From UBA1672 sp964352665 (GTDB lineage: Bacteria > Pseudomonadota > Alphaproteobacteria > Micavibrionales > Micavibrionaceae), in assembly GCA_964352665.1 (NCBI GenBank), contig CAYGSJ010000002.1, positions 124,001-188,000 on the forward strand: 64,000 bases of DNA, written 5' to 3'. A program made the position numbers and the translations under genes. This document shows positions 1-8,997 of the stretch, in pieces (the stretch's first letter is position 1; each line of letters begins with the position of its first letter). Below the pieces are notes generated by a model. It was not told the origin of the DNA and did no database searches. It was given only the letters and a program-made list of their open reading frames with translations.

Positions 1-421
1 ATTTTATGGCCATAGCCAATTGCGCCTCCGCTAAAGGAGATCCTTCAGGTTGCGCATAAAGCTTCGTTGCACCGTGGCCCACCTGCATTTCTGCCGTTCT
101 TACAGTCATATCAACGCCACGGGTATCAAGCACAACCGCCCCGATCACATGCGGCACACCCCGGGTTGATTGCGCCACCAGAACTTGAGGCTCGTCTGGG
201 CTCCGCCCCTCCCAATTGGTTGCCGTGCACACGTCATAACGTCTCGAGCTAAAATCTACAGCATGTAAAAAGGCGTGGGCCACTTTGCCTATACGTCCTG
301 CATAGCCATGAACCTTGACTTGAACATTACTAAGAACTTGTCCTGCGCTCGCCTGTACACTCGCAAATTCCTTTACTAAAGGCGCGACCGCCCTGTTACG
401 GCCAACATCATAAAAAGTCAT
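1..421 (-). CDS. Hypothetical protein, 3' part cut by window edge
   Basis: Reading the minus strand from ATG at 421, the frame stays open for 140 codons to the window edge, so the C-terminus is missing. The product begins MTFYDVGRNRAVAPLVKEF and looks soluble, without a signal peptide or membrane segment. Regular codon use and an uninterrupted frame support a real gene. I do not recognise a family. It diverges from the next gene across about 170 nt. Confidence 0.6.
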   Translation of the reverse strand, partial: MTFYDVGRNRAVAPLVKEFASVQASAGQVLSNVQVKVHGYAGRIGKVAHAFLHAVDFSSRRYDVCTATNWEGRSPDEPQVLVAQSTRGVPHVIGAVVLDTRGVDMTVRTAEMQVGHGATKLYAQPEGSPLAEAQLAMAIK

Positions 422-589
422 ATTTACCACCCATATATTTTTATTAAAATCTATATGTTTTTGCCCCTCAAGTCAAAATTAATGGCCCATCTCCAGCCTC
501 AAATCGACATAAAATTACAAGGCACTGCATATTTTGTTTGATTTTTTTTTGCTGCGGCTATAGATTTCTCCGCTTTAGCGGAAAAAAAA

Positions 590-1450
590 ATGAAAGCATT
601 ACACTCTACCAGATATGGGCTGCCTTTTTCTGAAGTGGCAGCCATCACGCCAATATCGACACCAGATATCGATTTGCCGCGCAATATTGTTGTGGCAAAC
701 GGTAGCACACCACAGGATCGTAGAGCAAATGCCCTTGATGTTCTGTGCCGTGACGGACGGGTCAACAGTGTTGTCATTATCGAACCCCCAAGGCGACACG
801 TAAAAGCCGCACTCGCACAATTACAGGATGCGGCTGAAGGAAGGCGGATAAGGATACGTCTTCAAACCAAAAAACCCGACGGCACTCGCACTCTAACAAC
901 AGAAACTGCTAATGCTTACGCTCTAATGCAAGAAAGGCTTTCCCGGTATTTTTCCCAAAGAAGCTTATCCCGAATCCCTTTTGGAGGCAAAGAGCCCAAA
1001 AATCTTGACCCTCAAAACTTAGGAACAGCATCCCTTCTGTGGGATAGGTCCTTAAGAAGAATAACCACTACCGGACAAACCGTAAAACAAAGTCACATAA
1101 CCTACTCTCCTGAATACGGCTCAGATCAAAGAAAAGTAGACGGGTTTATCAACGCTCATATTGATCTGGACAGAGTTGAATTACGTGAAAAAAACGTCAG
1201 AGTTATAGAATGCACGGCGGGATCAGGCACCGTTTTGTTTGATGACGATGATTTCGAAGTAACACCAACATGTCTACGCCCTATACATTCGGGCATTACG
1301 TGCTGGGTCCTGCAAACCGGATCTTCTGTGATTATAAGAACACCATCAGTTAATCAAACATCAAAACCAGCTGTCCACGCACACGGAATAGGGTCGGAAA
1401 CAGAAGATTCTGAACAACGGCTTACAATAAAACATGATTTATGCCTCTAA
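590..1450 (+). CDS. Hypothetical protein, 286 aa
   Basis: Open frame of 286 codons with no recognisable family. The N-terminal ~85 residues contain a beta/alpha-like stretch (NSVVIIEPPRRHVKAALAQL). The middle is Arg/Thr-rich, and near residues 205-220 there is an acidic run (FDDDDFEV). No signal peptide or membrane helix is visible. No good Shine-Dalgarno precedes the ATG; there is only a small hairpin (TCCGC/GCGGA) and an A-run, so the start is uncertain. The following orphan gene lies 49 nt downstream on the same strand. Confidence 0.55.
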   Translation: MKALHSTRYGLPFSEVAAITPISTPDIDLPRNIVVANGSTPQDRRANALDVLCRDGRVNSVVIIEPPRRHVKAALAQLQDAAEGRRIRIRLQTKKPDGTRTLTTETANAYALMQERLSRYFSQRSLSRIPFGGKEPKNLDPQNLGTASLLWDRSLRRITTTGQTVKQSHITYSPEYGSDQRKVDGFINAHIDLDRVELREKNVRVIECTAGSGTVLFDDDDFEVTPTCLRPIHSGITCWVLQTGSSVIIRTPSVNQTSKPAVHAHGIGSETEDSEQRLTIKHDLCL

Positions 1451-1499
1451 CAAAAAATTTGTGATAGCCAAACTAGCCCTTCTCCTTTAAAACAAAAAA

Positions 1500-1949
1500 A
1501 TGACCACAGCAAAACGCACAAACGCAAAATTGTCCCCGCCGAAAGACGGCATATCTTACCTTGTCATTGAATTTGATCCGGATAGCGACGGCTACTTTCT
1601 CTATACACACGAAACCGAGGGGGCTGCTCCCAAGGCCGAGCTATGGTTCATGACCGAAGAAGATGCCATGACACAGGCCAATGACGACTACGGTGTGAGC
1701 CAGAGCGACTGGTCGGGCAATGACGAAGGTTCGGAGACCCCCACCCGCGATGTGAATGGAACAATCCTGCAAAACGGTGATGACGTCACTTTGATCAAAG
1801 ACCTCGATGTCAAAGGTGCGGGCGTAACCATAAAACGTGGCACAACGGTAAAAAACATCTCGCTGACAAATAACCCCGAACAAATTGATTGCCGCACCAA
1901 AGAAGTCAAAAATCTTGTCCTTCTGAGTTGTTTTGTTAAAAAACTTTAG
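1500..1949 (+). CDS. Protein with PhnA-type C-terminal domain on an unrelated N-terminus
   Basis: Residues ~83-149 match the conserved C-terminal domain of the PhnA/YjdM family: DVNGTILQNGDDVTLIKDL, a VKRGT-like turn, and ending IDCRTKEVKNLVLLSCFVKKL in the usual order. Family members normally carry an N-terminal cysteine zinc ribbon. Here the first ~80 residues have no cysteines and are acidic and aromatic (YLVIEFDPDSDGYFLYTHE). The biochemical role of the PhnA C-domain is not settled, so function is unknown. No clear ribosome binding site is seen. An unrelated orphan lies upstream and a PiT-like permease downstream. Confidence 0.7.
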   Translation: MTTAKRTNAKLSPPKDGISYLVIEFDPDSDGYFLYTHETEGAAPKAELWFMTEEDAMTQANDDYGVSQSDWSGNDEGSETPTRDVNGTILQNGDDVTLIKDLDVKGAGVTIKRGTTVKNISLTNNPEQIDCRTKEVKNLVLLSCFVKKL

Positions 1950-2021
1950 TCACGGGTTTACATACACGCGCAACATGCTAAACCCTTATTACCAATTAAA
2001 ATTTTAAGGGGAAAATTTTTT

Positions 2022-2990
2022 ATGGATATCCACACCATCTACGCGCTTGTCGGATTTTTACTTGCCGCCTATGCGGTTGTCGGGAATGACGCAGTTCAAA
2101 CACTCGGAACATTCATCGCGTCCAACCACAAAGTCTTCAAATGGTACTGGCTTTGGCTGGCCGCAACAGGCGTTATGATTGCAACATTGACCTATGGCTG
2201 GATCATAAATGACGGCGACATTGCCTTCGGTCGTCTTGCCAAAATTCCTCCGGTAGACATTCAATGGTACCACGCCGCCGCACCGGCTATTCTGGTGCTC
2301 CTGACACGAATCGGTATTCCGGTTTCCACCACTTTCCTTGTCCTCTCTACCTTCGCCAGCACCCTCGTGCTTGAAAAAATGTTGGTCAAAAGTGTTATTG
2401 GCTACGGCCTTGCCGCAATTATTGCCTATACGGTCTGGATGGTGATTTCCCGTTTTATGAACGAAAAATACAATATGGTGAAAAAAGAAAACCGCGCGAA
2501 ATGGCGTACGCTCCAATGGTGTGCGACCGGCTTCCTCTGGTATAGCTGGCTTAGTCACGACATGGCCAATATCGCCGTATTCCTGCCGCGCCAACTAGAT
2601 CCGTTCATGTTTGCCGGTGTTCTTGCAATCTTAAGCGGCTGGCTCGCCTTCATTTTCTGGACACATGGCGGAAAAATCCAGAAAGTCGTTCTGGAAAAAT
2701 CCGGCACACGCTTCATGCGATCGGCAACCATTATCGACTTCGTATACGCGCTTATTCTGATCTATTTCAAACAAATGAATTCCATCCCTATGTCTACAAC
2801 ATGGGTGTTTGTAGGCCTGCTCACAGGTCGTGAACTCGCCATTGCCACCACATATCGTGACACGTACAAAGCCGGATATGTCTTCCCGCTCATCGGCAAG
2901 GACTTCCTGAAAATGATGATCGGATTAGCTGTATCAGTTGCTATGGCCATGTCTATCCATTATATTCTTGACCCATCAATGGATTTATAA
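2022..2990 (+). CDS. PiT-like inorganic ion (phosphate) permease
   Basis: This polytopic membrane protein (322 aa, about 8-9 hydrophobic segments) is distantly related to the PiT phosphate transporter family. Two repeated signatures support this: GNDAVQTLGTF near residue 22 and SHDMANIAVFL near 174, which mirror the GANDxxNxxGT motifs; and IPVSTTFLVLSTF near 106 and IPMSTTWVFVGLLTGRE near 257, which mirror the P(V)STT loops. The internal duplication with these four motifs is typical of PiT. It is shorter than usual PiT proteins, so the substrate is uncertain. A good SD (AAGGGGA) precedes the ATG. argH starts 9 nt after its stop, suggesting co-transcription. Confidence 0.6.
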   Translation: MDIHTIYALVGFLLAAYAVVGNDAVQTLGTFIASNHKVFKWYWLWLAATGVMIATLTYGWIINDGDIAFGRLAKIPPVDIQWYHAAAPAILVLLTRIGIPVSTTFLVLSTFASTLVLEKMLVKSVIGYGLAAIIAYTVWMVISRFMNEKYNMVKKENRAKWRTLQWCATGFLWYSWLSHDMANIAVFLPRQLDPFMFAGVLAILSGWLAFIFWTHGGKIQKVVLEKSGTRFMRSATIIDFVYALILIYFKQMNSIPMSTTWVFVGLLTGRELAIATTYRDTYKAGYVFPLIGKDFLKMMIGLAVSVAMAMSIHYILDPSMDL

Positions 2991-2999
2991 GGCACGGTA

Positions 3000-4310
3000 A
3001 TGACCAAAGAAAAATTGAATGAAATGTGGGGTGGACGGTTTGAGGATCGCCCCTCTGACATCATGGAGCAAATCAATGCCTCTATCGGCATCGACAAACG
3101 CATGTGGCGGCAAGATATTCGCGGCTCGATTGCACATGCCACAATGCTTGCAGAACAGGGCATTCTGACAAAAGACGAGGCCGTGGAAATCGTAAACGGC
3201 CTGAACAAGATTGCCGAGGAAATCAAAACCGGAGCATTTGAGTTTAAAACATCTCTTGAAGATATTCACATGAATGTCGAGGCCCGCCTGCGCGACCTCA
3301 TAGGCGATACGGCTGGAAAACTTCACACAGCGCGCTCGAGAAACGATCAGGTTGCCACAGATTTTCGCATGTGGGTGCGCGATGCGATTGACGAAATTGT
3401 TCATTGTATTAATAATTTTCAATCCGTACTTCTTGGCCTGTGCCAAAAACATGAGAACGATGTCATGCCGGGCTTCACCCATCTTCAGGCGGCCCAGCCC
3501 ATCACGCTGGCGATGCATCTCGAGGCCTATGTCGAAATGATGGAACGGGACAAGGGACGTTTTCTGGATGCGCGAAAGCGTCTGAACGAATGCCCCTTGG
3601 GTTCGGCGGCGCTTGCTGGCACGCCCTACCCGATTGATCGTGAATTCACAGCCAAAAAACTCGACTTCGACAAACCAACCAAAAACACAATGGACGGTGT
3701 GTCCGCTCGTGATTTTGCTATCGAGTTCATGTTTGCCTGCGCACAATGTGGCTTGCATCTGTCGCGTATGGCCGAAGAAATTATTATCTGGGCGACACCA
3801 CAATTTGGATTCATCCAACTCTCCGATGCATGGAGCACCGGAAGCTCGATCATGCCACAAAAGAAAAATCCTGACGCCGCAGAACTGGTGCGGGGGAAAA
3901 CCGGACGGCTTAACGGCAATCTTCTACAATTAATGACCGTGCTAAAAGGACTGCCACTGGCCTATAACAAGGACCTTCAAGAAGACAAAGAAGCCGTTTT
4001 TGACAGCTTCGATACAATTTCGTTATGCTTACAGGCTATGCAAGGCATGATGGAAAGTGCGACGTTCAATACGGAGGCCATGCTTGAATCTGCCGAATTA
4101 GGCTATACAACGGCAACGGCGCTTGCCGACTGGCTGGTGATGAATTTGGGTCTTCCCTTTAGAGACGCGCATCATGCCACGGGCGCAATCGTTAAAATGG
4201 CCGAAGAAAAAGGCTGCAAACTGGATGAACTTGATTTAAATGACTTGCAGACCGTAAATGATAAAATTACAGAAGATATTTTTAACGTACTGAGTATAAA
4301 AAAGAAATGA
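3000..4310 (+). CDS. argH: Argininosuccinate lyase
   Basis: The product cleaves argininosuccinate to arginine and fumarate, the last step of arginine synthesis, in the cytoplasm. It belongs to the fumarase/aspartase superfamily. The signature loop GSSIMPQKKNP lies at residues 281-291, the substrate-binding stretch TARSRNDQVATDFRMW near residue 110, and the catalytic-His region TFLQPAQP-like (FTHLQAAQPITLAMH) near 159. At 436 aa it is slightly shorter than typical (~460) but complete at both ends (start WGGRF...). Its stop overlaps the next start in an ATGA arrangement, implying translational coupling. Confidence 0.97.
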   Translation: MTKEKLNEMWGGRFEDRPSDIMEQINASIGIDKRMWRQDIRGSIAHATMLAEQGILTKDEAVEIVNGLNKIAEEIKTGAFEFKTSLEDIHMNVEARLRDLIGDTAGKLHTARSRNDQVATDFRMWVRDAIDEIVHCINNFQSVLLGLCQKHENDVMPGFTHLQAAQPITLAMHLEAYVEMMERDKGRFLDARKRLNECPLGSAALAGTPYPIDREFTAKKLDFDKPTKNTMDGVSARDFAIEFMFACAQCGLHLSRMAEEIIIWATPQFGFIQLSDAWSTGSSIMPQKKNPDAAELVRGKTGRLNGNLLQLMTVLKGLPLAYNKDLQEDKEAVFDSFDTISLCLQAMQGMMESATFNTEAMLESAELGYTTATALADWLVMNLGLPFRDAHHATGAIVKMAEEKGCKLDELDLNDLQTVNDKITEDIFNVLSIKKK

Positions 4311-5221
4311 AACTAGTATATGAGGGGCTTACACCCAAAACCGCTTTTAACCCTGAAACCGTCTTATCAAATATTGCCACCTTTAATGCCAGCGGCCTTG
4401 CGCGCGGTATAACCTATGACATGCTGCACGATTTCCCGTCTAATGGGCATCGTGGGGTTCTGGTCATTTGCCCTGGTCCATCCAGCCGCGAAAAAATGGA
4501 AGATGACCGGCCACGCGTCCAACATCTTGTTGAGAAACATAAAGGCACAAGCCGTATTATTCTCGCAGGGGGCGCCGTTGGTATGTTGTATGACGGCACA
4601 CTGGATGTGGGGGATGTAAACGGCGTTGTCTTCAATAACCCGGACAGTAAATACGAACTCGGGCTTGGTCCTTTGGAGGGCCTTGATCGCTTGCCTTTCT
4701 ACGTCGCCACCCAATGTCGCCCTGAAACATTTCAGGCGCTTCAGTATGCGGGCGCTTTCATCGTGCCTTGGGATGCACATGTTGGCCTGCCGGATGACAC
4801 CGCAGAAGAAGACTTTAGAATCGGCACAGGATACGGCGCGGCCGTCGGAAGCATAGGTCTAATGTCCGCTCTCGGTCACAGAATATTTCAGGCCGTCGGA
4901 TGGGATGGATACGAAGACAAACAAAAACGGCTTGCCGCTGGTCAACAACCCGAATACGGCGACTCAATGGTTGTCGAGATAGACGGGCAACGTTACGAAC
5001 TGCTGAAGGAATTCGGTGGCGATGTGCCGGAATTTGTATCTCTTGTTAGAAACCATCCAATTGCGGTAACAAATATTTATCTGTTTGGAACCGGCCCGAC
5101 AGCCGCCATGATTAACGACAATGGCGGGCCAAGGATTTACTTCGACGACATCCACCTTTACAATCCTGCGTCAAAAGGTCCGGACGAAGATGCGCCCGGC
5201 CCTGACACACCGGAGCCCTAA
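4307..5221 (+). CDS. MptE/DUF115-like Rossmann protein, coupled to argH
   Basis: Product of 304 aa, no signal peptide. The pattern resembles the MptE-like/DUF115 family: a glycine-rich nucleotide-binding strand with VICPGPSS near residues 49-56, a GTGYGAAVGSIGLMSALGH helix near 173-191, then a FQAVGWDGYE strand whose DG could bind metal. MptE-like domains transfer diphosphate or nucleotide-linked groups; some bacterial members act in surface glycan modification. The assignment is by motif pattern only. The start ATG overlaps the argH stop by 4 nt, and arsC follows 6 nt after its stop, so the three genes form one operon. Confidence 0.45.
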   Translation: MKLVYEGLTPKTAFNPETVLSNIATFNASGLARGITYDMLHDFPSNGHRGVLVICPGPSSREKMEDDRPRVQHLVEKHKGTSRIILAGGAVGMLYDGTLDVGDVNGVVFNNPDSKYELGLGPLEGLDRLPFYVATQCRPETFQALQYAGAFIVPWDAHVGLPDDTAEEDFRIGTGYGAAVGSIGLMSALGHRIFQAVGWDGYEDKQKRLAAGQQPEYGDSMVVEIDGQRYELLKEFGGDVPEFVSLVRNHPIAVTNIYLFGTGPTAAMINDNGGPRIYFDDIHLYNPASKGPDEDAPGPDTPEP

Positions 5222-5227
5222 AACAAA

Positions 5228-5575
5228 ATGACTGTCACCATATACCATAATCCACACTGCTCGAAATCCAGAGAAACACTCGACATCATTCGCGCAAAAG
5301 GAATAGAGCCGGATATAATCGACTATCTCGATGAACCGATGGGCCTTGCCGAGTTGCAGGTCCTCTTTGCCCTGCTTGGCCTTGAAAATGCACTTGATAT
5401 GATCCGCACAGGCGAACCGGAATTCAAAGAGGCCGGTCTGTCAAAGGACAGCACAAACGAAGAAATACTCGCCGCCGTTACCATTTATCCAAAACTACTG
5501 GAGCGCCCCATCGTTGTAACAGATAGCGGCGCACGCATAGCACGCCCGCCAGAACTCGTCGAAGAGATTCTCTAA
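5228..5575 (+). CDS. arsC: ArsC-family arsenate reductase / Spx-like thioredoxin-fold protein
   Basis: Thioredoxin-fold protein of 115 aa with the ArsC active-site start IYHNPHCSKSRETLDII, catalytic Cys11. ArsC enzymes reduce arsenate to arsenite using glutaredoxin. The downstream conserved region (LLERPIVV near residue 93) and the arginine in ARPPE match ArsC/YfgD rather than Spx, which has a CXXC. There is no arsR or arsB nearby, so it may be a housekeeping YfgD-like paralogue. It is the third gene of the argH operon. Confidence 0.85.
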   Translation: MTVTIYHNPHCSKSRETLDIIRAKGIEPDIIDYLDEPMGLAELQVLFALLGLENALDMIRTGEPEFKEAGLSKDSTNEEILAAVTIYPKLLERPIVVTDSGARIARPPELVEEIL

Positions 5576-5651
5576 TACCTATCCGCATTAAAATACACCT
5601 CCGTCACCTTGTGTTCTTGCTGGCTTCCCTGCTTTGTGATTTGATTGGGGG

Positions 5652-7271
5652 ATGGAAGAAAAAATCCTGCAAATTAAAAATCTTTATGTCGATTTCAAAA
5701 CACCCTCCGGTGTTTTCCATGCCGTAAAAGATGTGAGCTTTGATATCCATCGTGGTGAAACCGTTGCTCTTGTCGGCGAGTCGGGTTCAGGGAAATCGGT
5801 AACCGCACTCTCGGCCATGAAGCTTCTTCCCTACCCGATAGCATCACACCCGAATAACTCTTCTATCCTGTTCGAGGGAGAAGAAATTCTGGACAAAGGT
5901 GAAACCTATATGCGCACCATTCGCGGGCAACAAATAGGCATGATTTTTCAAGAGCCACAAAGCGCACTCAACCCGCTTCACACAATCGAAAAACAAATCG
6001 GCGAGGTCCTGAAAATCCATCAGGGCATGGGCGACGATAATGCGATGACACGCATCCTTGAACTTATGGATCTGGTTGGCCTGTCCAATATGAAAGACCG
6101 CCTGAATGCCTATCCACACCAGCTTTCCGGCGGGCAACGCCAACGTGTAATGATCGCAATGGCATTGGCTAATAATCCGGAACTGCTCATCGCCGACGAG
6201 CCAACAACTGCCCTGGATGTCACAATACAAGCCCAAATTCTCGAACTCATGGAAGATTTGAAGAAAAAGCTCAACATGGCCGTCTTGTTAATTACACATG
6301 ATCTGTCCGTGGTTGAGAAAATGGCCGATACCGTCTGCGTCATGAAAGACGGTGAACTCGTCGAGAAAAACGATACAAAGACCCTTTTTGATAAACCACA
6401 AGAAGAGTACACAAAAATGCTGCTTAGTACCATTCCTCAGGGTACGGCAAAACCAATAAATGATAATGCAAAAACACTCATTCAGGGGGATGATATCAAG
6501 GTTCATTTCCCGCAAAAGAAAACCTTCTTTGGCAAAGCCATATCATGGGTAAAGGCCGTTGACGGTATCGACCTCACAATCCACAGAGGCGAAACTCTGG
6601 GCGTCGTCGGTGAATCAGGCTCGGGCAAAAGCACACTGGGCCTTGCCGTTCTTAAACTGCTTGGCTCGCAGGGAGTTATGAAATTCGACGATGAAGATAT
6701 CTCTGCCTATAACCGAAAGGAAATGCGCCCCTTACGATCGCGCATGCAAATCGTATTTCAAGACCCCTACGGCTCTCTTTCCCCACGCCTCACAGTTTCA
6801 CAGATTATAGAAGAGGGCCTGAAACTGCATTATCCTGAACTTTCAGAGAAAGAACGCGATAGCCGCGTCATTAATATCCTCGAAGAAGTGCATATGGATC
6901 CCGAAACCCGCCACCGTTACCCGCACGAGTTCTCCGGTGGACAACGCCAGCGCATCTCGATTGCCCGTGCAATGGTGCTGGCCCCCGAATTTGTCGTACT
7001 GGACGAACCAACCTCTGCTCTGGATGTCTCTGTACAGGCTGAAATTGTTGATCTTTTGCGCGAACTACAAGAAAAACACCAGCTTTCATACATGTTTATA
7101 AGCCATGATTTACGCGTTGTCCGCGCTATGAGCCACTCGATTCTGGTCATGAAAGATGGCAAAATTATTGAAAAAGGCTCCTCGAAAGACGTTTTTGAAA
7201 ATCCAAAGGAAGAGTACACTAAAGCCTTATTTGACGCTGCCATGAACCTGAAAGCACGTAAAACAGGCTAA
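5652..7271 (+). CDS. yejF: Double-ATPase ABC transporter subunit, YejF/Dpp-Opp type
   Basis: Single 539-aa polypeptide with two complete ABC ATPase halves. The first has Walker A GESGSGKS at 42-49, signature LSGGQRQRV and Walker B LLIADEPTTALD. The second repeats GESGSGKS near residue 322, FSGGQRQRI and FVVLDEPTSALD. Each half ends with an oligopeptide-transporter C-terminal extension. The length matches YejF, which powers uptake of peptides or microcin C. The YejA/B/E partners are not adjacent, so it must work with permeases encoded elsewhere. The short start-proximal sequence GGGGGATGGAAG gives a plausible SD-ATG. Confidence 0.9.
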   Translation: MEEKILQIKNLYVDFKTPSGVFHAVKDVSFDIHRGETVALVGESGSGKSVTALSAMKLLPYPIASHPNNSSILFEGEEILDKGETYMRTIRGQQIGMIFQEPQSALNPLHTIEKQIGEVLKIHQGMGDDNAMTRILELMDLVGLSNMKDRLNAYPHQLSGGQRQRVMIAMALANNPELLIADEPTTALDVTIQAQILELMEDLKKKLNMAVLLITHDLSVVEKMADTVCVMKDGELVEKNDTKTLFDKPQEEYTKMLLSTIPQGTAKPINDNAKTLIQGDDIKVHFPQKKTFFGKAISWVKAVDGIDLTIHRGETLGVVGESGSGKSTLGLAVLKLLGSQGVMKFDDEDISAYNRKEMRPLRSRMQIVFQDPYGSLSPRLTVSQIIEEGLKLHYPELSEKERDSRVINILEEVHMDPETRHRYPHEFSGGQRQRISIARAMVLAPEFVVLDEPTSALDVSVQAEIVDLLRELQEKHQLSYMFISHDLRVVRAMSHSILVMKDGKIIEKGSSKDVFENPKEEYTKALFDAAMNLKARKTG

Positions 7272-7316
7272 TAATCAAAAAAATTCTTTGCATCCTGCCA
7301 TCATCATGCTAATACT

Positions 7317-7346
7317 TTGCATCCTCACGCGGTAGTGGGGTATACT
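7317..7346 (+). promoter_or_regulatory. Probable sigma70-type promoter of rpsU
   Basis: TTGCAT at 7317-7322 and TATACT at 7341-7346 are separated by 18 nt and sit about 35 nt before the rpsU start. This is a read of consensus similarity only. Confidence 0.5.
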
Positions 7347-7380
7347 TATGACTTAAACCAATTAGAAAGAGGTGAGCACT

Positions 7381-7587
7381 GTGGTCAGTGTGAACGTTAG
7401 AGATAACAATGTCGATCAGGCATTGCGTGTTTTGAAAAAGAAAATGCAACGTGAAGGCATTTTCCGCGAGATGAAGCTTCGTCGTCATTACGAAAAACCA
7501 TCCGAGAAAAAAGCACGCGAGCAAGCCGAAGCCGTTCGTCGTTGCCGTAAAATGGAACGTAAACGTCGCGATCGCGACGGTTATTAA
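7381..7587 (+). CDS. rpsU: 30S ribosomal protein S21
   Basis: Small basic protein (68 aa) with the S21 signature RDNNVDQALRVLKKKMQREG followed by FREMKLRRHYEKPSEKKAREQAEA and a basic tail. S21 sits near the mRNA channel of the small subunit and helps initiation. I chose GTG at 7381: the SD GAGGTG (7369-7374) is then 6 nt away and the protein begins MVSVNVRDNN as S21 usually does. The upstream GTG at 7372 lies inside that SD. The gene is monocistronic, with its own promoter and a terminator-like hairpin. Confidence 0.95.
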   Translation: MVSVNVRDNNVDQALRVLKKKMQREGIFREMKLRRHYEKPSEKKAREQAEAVRRCRKMERKRRDRDGY

Positions 7588-7609
7588 CCGATTTACATTT
7601 TTTTTGGAT

Positions 7610-7648
7610 AAAAAGTCGCTGTCGTTCTTGTACGCCAGCGGTTTTTTT
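7610..7648 (+). terminator. Intrinsic terminator after rpsU
   Basis: An A-run and CGCTG (7617-7621) pair with CAGCG (7636-7640) and a following run of seven T. The G+C stem is short, but A/T pairing extends it. Confidence 0.55.
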
Positions 7649-7698
7649 ATGCTATAATGAATCCCCTGTGACACCGTCTTCATTGCCGAGGTATATTC

Positions 7699-8997
7699 AT
7701 GACAAAAACCTTTAAAAGCTCTCACCATACACTTATGTATCTGATGGCCTGTGTTTTATGCTTTGCAGCACTGTCCGATCCGGCGCTTGCCCAATATGAT
7801 CAATTTTCGGAAGAAAAAGAGGAAGTGAAGGAAATCACCGAAGAACAAAGAAAACAGGAGATCAAAGAGGCAAAAGAAGAAGCAAAAACAAAAAAGAAAA
7901 TTATAGAATGGCAATTACACAAATCCGTATCGGAAATATTTGATACAAAATTTCCCAGAGCATACAAATATAACGTCTACCCGTTTCAGTTCAATCAAGA
8001 CACTGTGGCAATGAGTGCCGAGATTCTCTCTTCTCTGGATGGAGACCTCACAAATTCAAAAGATAAAAGTGTCCTGATCAAAGCCGTGCACACATGGGGA
8101 GAAGAGCTAAGCCTTCAGGACATGAAGAGCGTTATAGAAAGAACCGCCAGAAGATATGCAAGCTCCTCCAAAGATCTCGAAGTTAATGTTGTTTCAAACG
8201 AAGATATAGATCACAAAGGATTTCTTGGTAAAGACATCTATATTACTTACCATGTCGAAGATGAAAAATACGGGCTTCGGATACGGGTATTTACAACAAA
8301 TTATGCCAAAGTTGAACAAGTATTAAGTGGCCCTGCCAATACCATGTACTCCTACCGCTCGGATGACTTCTTTAATTCCCTCACACTTTATGACGGTATT
8401 GTAAAACTGAAAATGAAGGACATAGAAAACGGGGACGCGGAACTTGGCTACGGCTGGGTCGATTATACATCTAAAAACAATGTCTTTACCGTAAAGCTTC
8501 CTCCCATAAACAAGGATTATTCGCCCTTACCACCAACGTTTAAAGCAAATACATCACGTGAGATCATGCGCTACCAGATTGTAGATCCCGTTATGGAACA
8601 AAAAGCCTATTACAATGTGTTCATGTATAAAAAGAATGCGAAATACGGCCTGCACAACGTCAAAAATATTCTTCTATCAAATCACATTGCACGCTTTGTT
8701 GATAACGCAGGGAATCAGGATAATCTCAATACGCAAAATTCATTCGAGAACGGTGTAAACTTCGTAAAAACCCGACTGGTCATCAGCCCCATCGATAGTA
8801 TGCCGGATATAAATACAATCATTTACGAAGCCAGATACAAGGACGATACGCTGATCGTTCAGGAGTTTCTCTGTAATGTTAGATATGCAGATTCGGGACT
8901 CAGTCAGGCGCTCTTCAAATTTCTGAAATTCCATCCTTCAAAATACACACCTTTCGAAGGTGAGCCAGAAGATGTCGATGAAGAAAAAAAGAAGTAA
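7699..8997 (+). CDS. Secreted hypothetical protein, two similar halves
   Basis: Residues 1-33 form a Sec signal peptide (basic start, hydrophobic MYLMACVLCFAALSD, cleavage after PALAQ-like ALA). A charged Glu/Lys coiled segment follows (about 35-75). The remainder appears as two beta-rich halves (about 78-235 and 245-425), each ending in a strand-helix pattern (LRIRVFTTNYA...; LIVQEFLCNVRYA...), which suggests a tandem domain. No family is recognised; a periplasmic location is likely. It is convergent with pepP and the two genes abut with no gap at 8997/8998. Confidence 0.7.
   Translation: MTKTFKSSHHTLMYLMACVLCFAALSDPALAQYDQFSEEKEEVKEITEEQRKQEIKEAKEEAKTKKKIIEWQLHKSVSEIFDTKFPRAYKYNVYPFQFNQDTVAMSAEILSSLDGDLTNSKDKSVLIKAVHTWGEELSLQDMKSVIERTARRYASSSKDLEVNVVSNEDIDHKGFLGKDIYITYHVEDEKYGLRIRVFTTNYAKVEQVLSGPANTMYSYRSDDFFNSLTLYDGIVKLKMKDIENGDAELGYGWVDYTSKNNVFTVKLPPINKDYSPLPPTFKANTSREIMRYQIVDPVMEQKAYYNVFMYKKNAKYGLHNVKNILLSNHIARFVDNAGNQDNLNTQNSFENGVNFVKTRLVISPIDSMPDINTIIYEARYKDDTLIVQEFLCNVRYADSGLSQALFKFLKFHPSKYTPFEGEPEDVDEEKKK

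Noticed and set aside
545..592. Hairpin TCCGC/GCGGA next to an A-run as a terminator
   Set aside because: On the plus strand an A-run, not a T-run, follows the stem, and on the minus strand the T-run precedes it.
7372..7380. GTG at 7372 as rpsU start
   Set aside because: It lies inside the SD of GTG 7381, which gives the normal S21 N-terminus.
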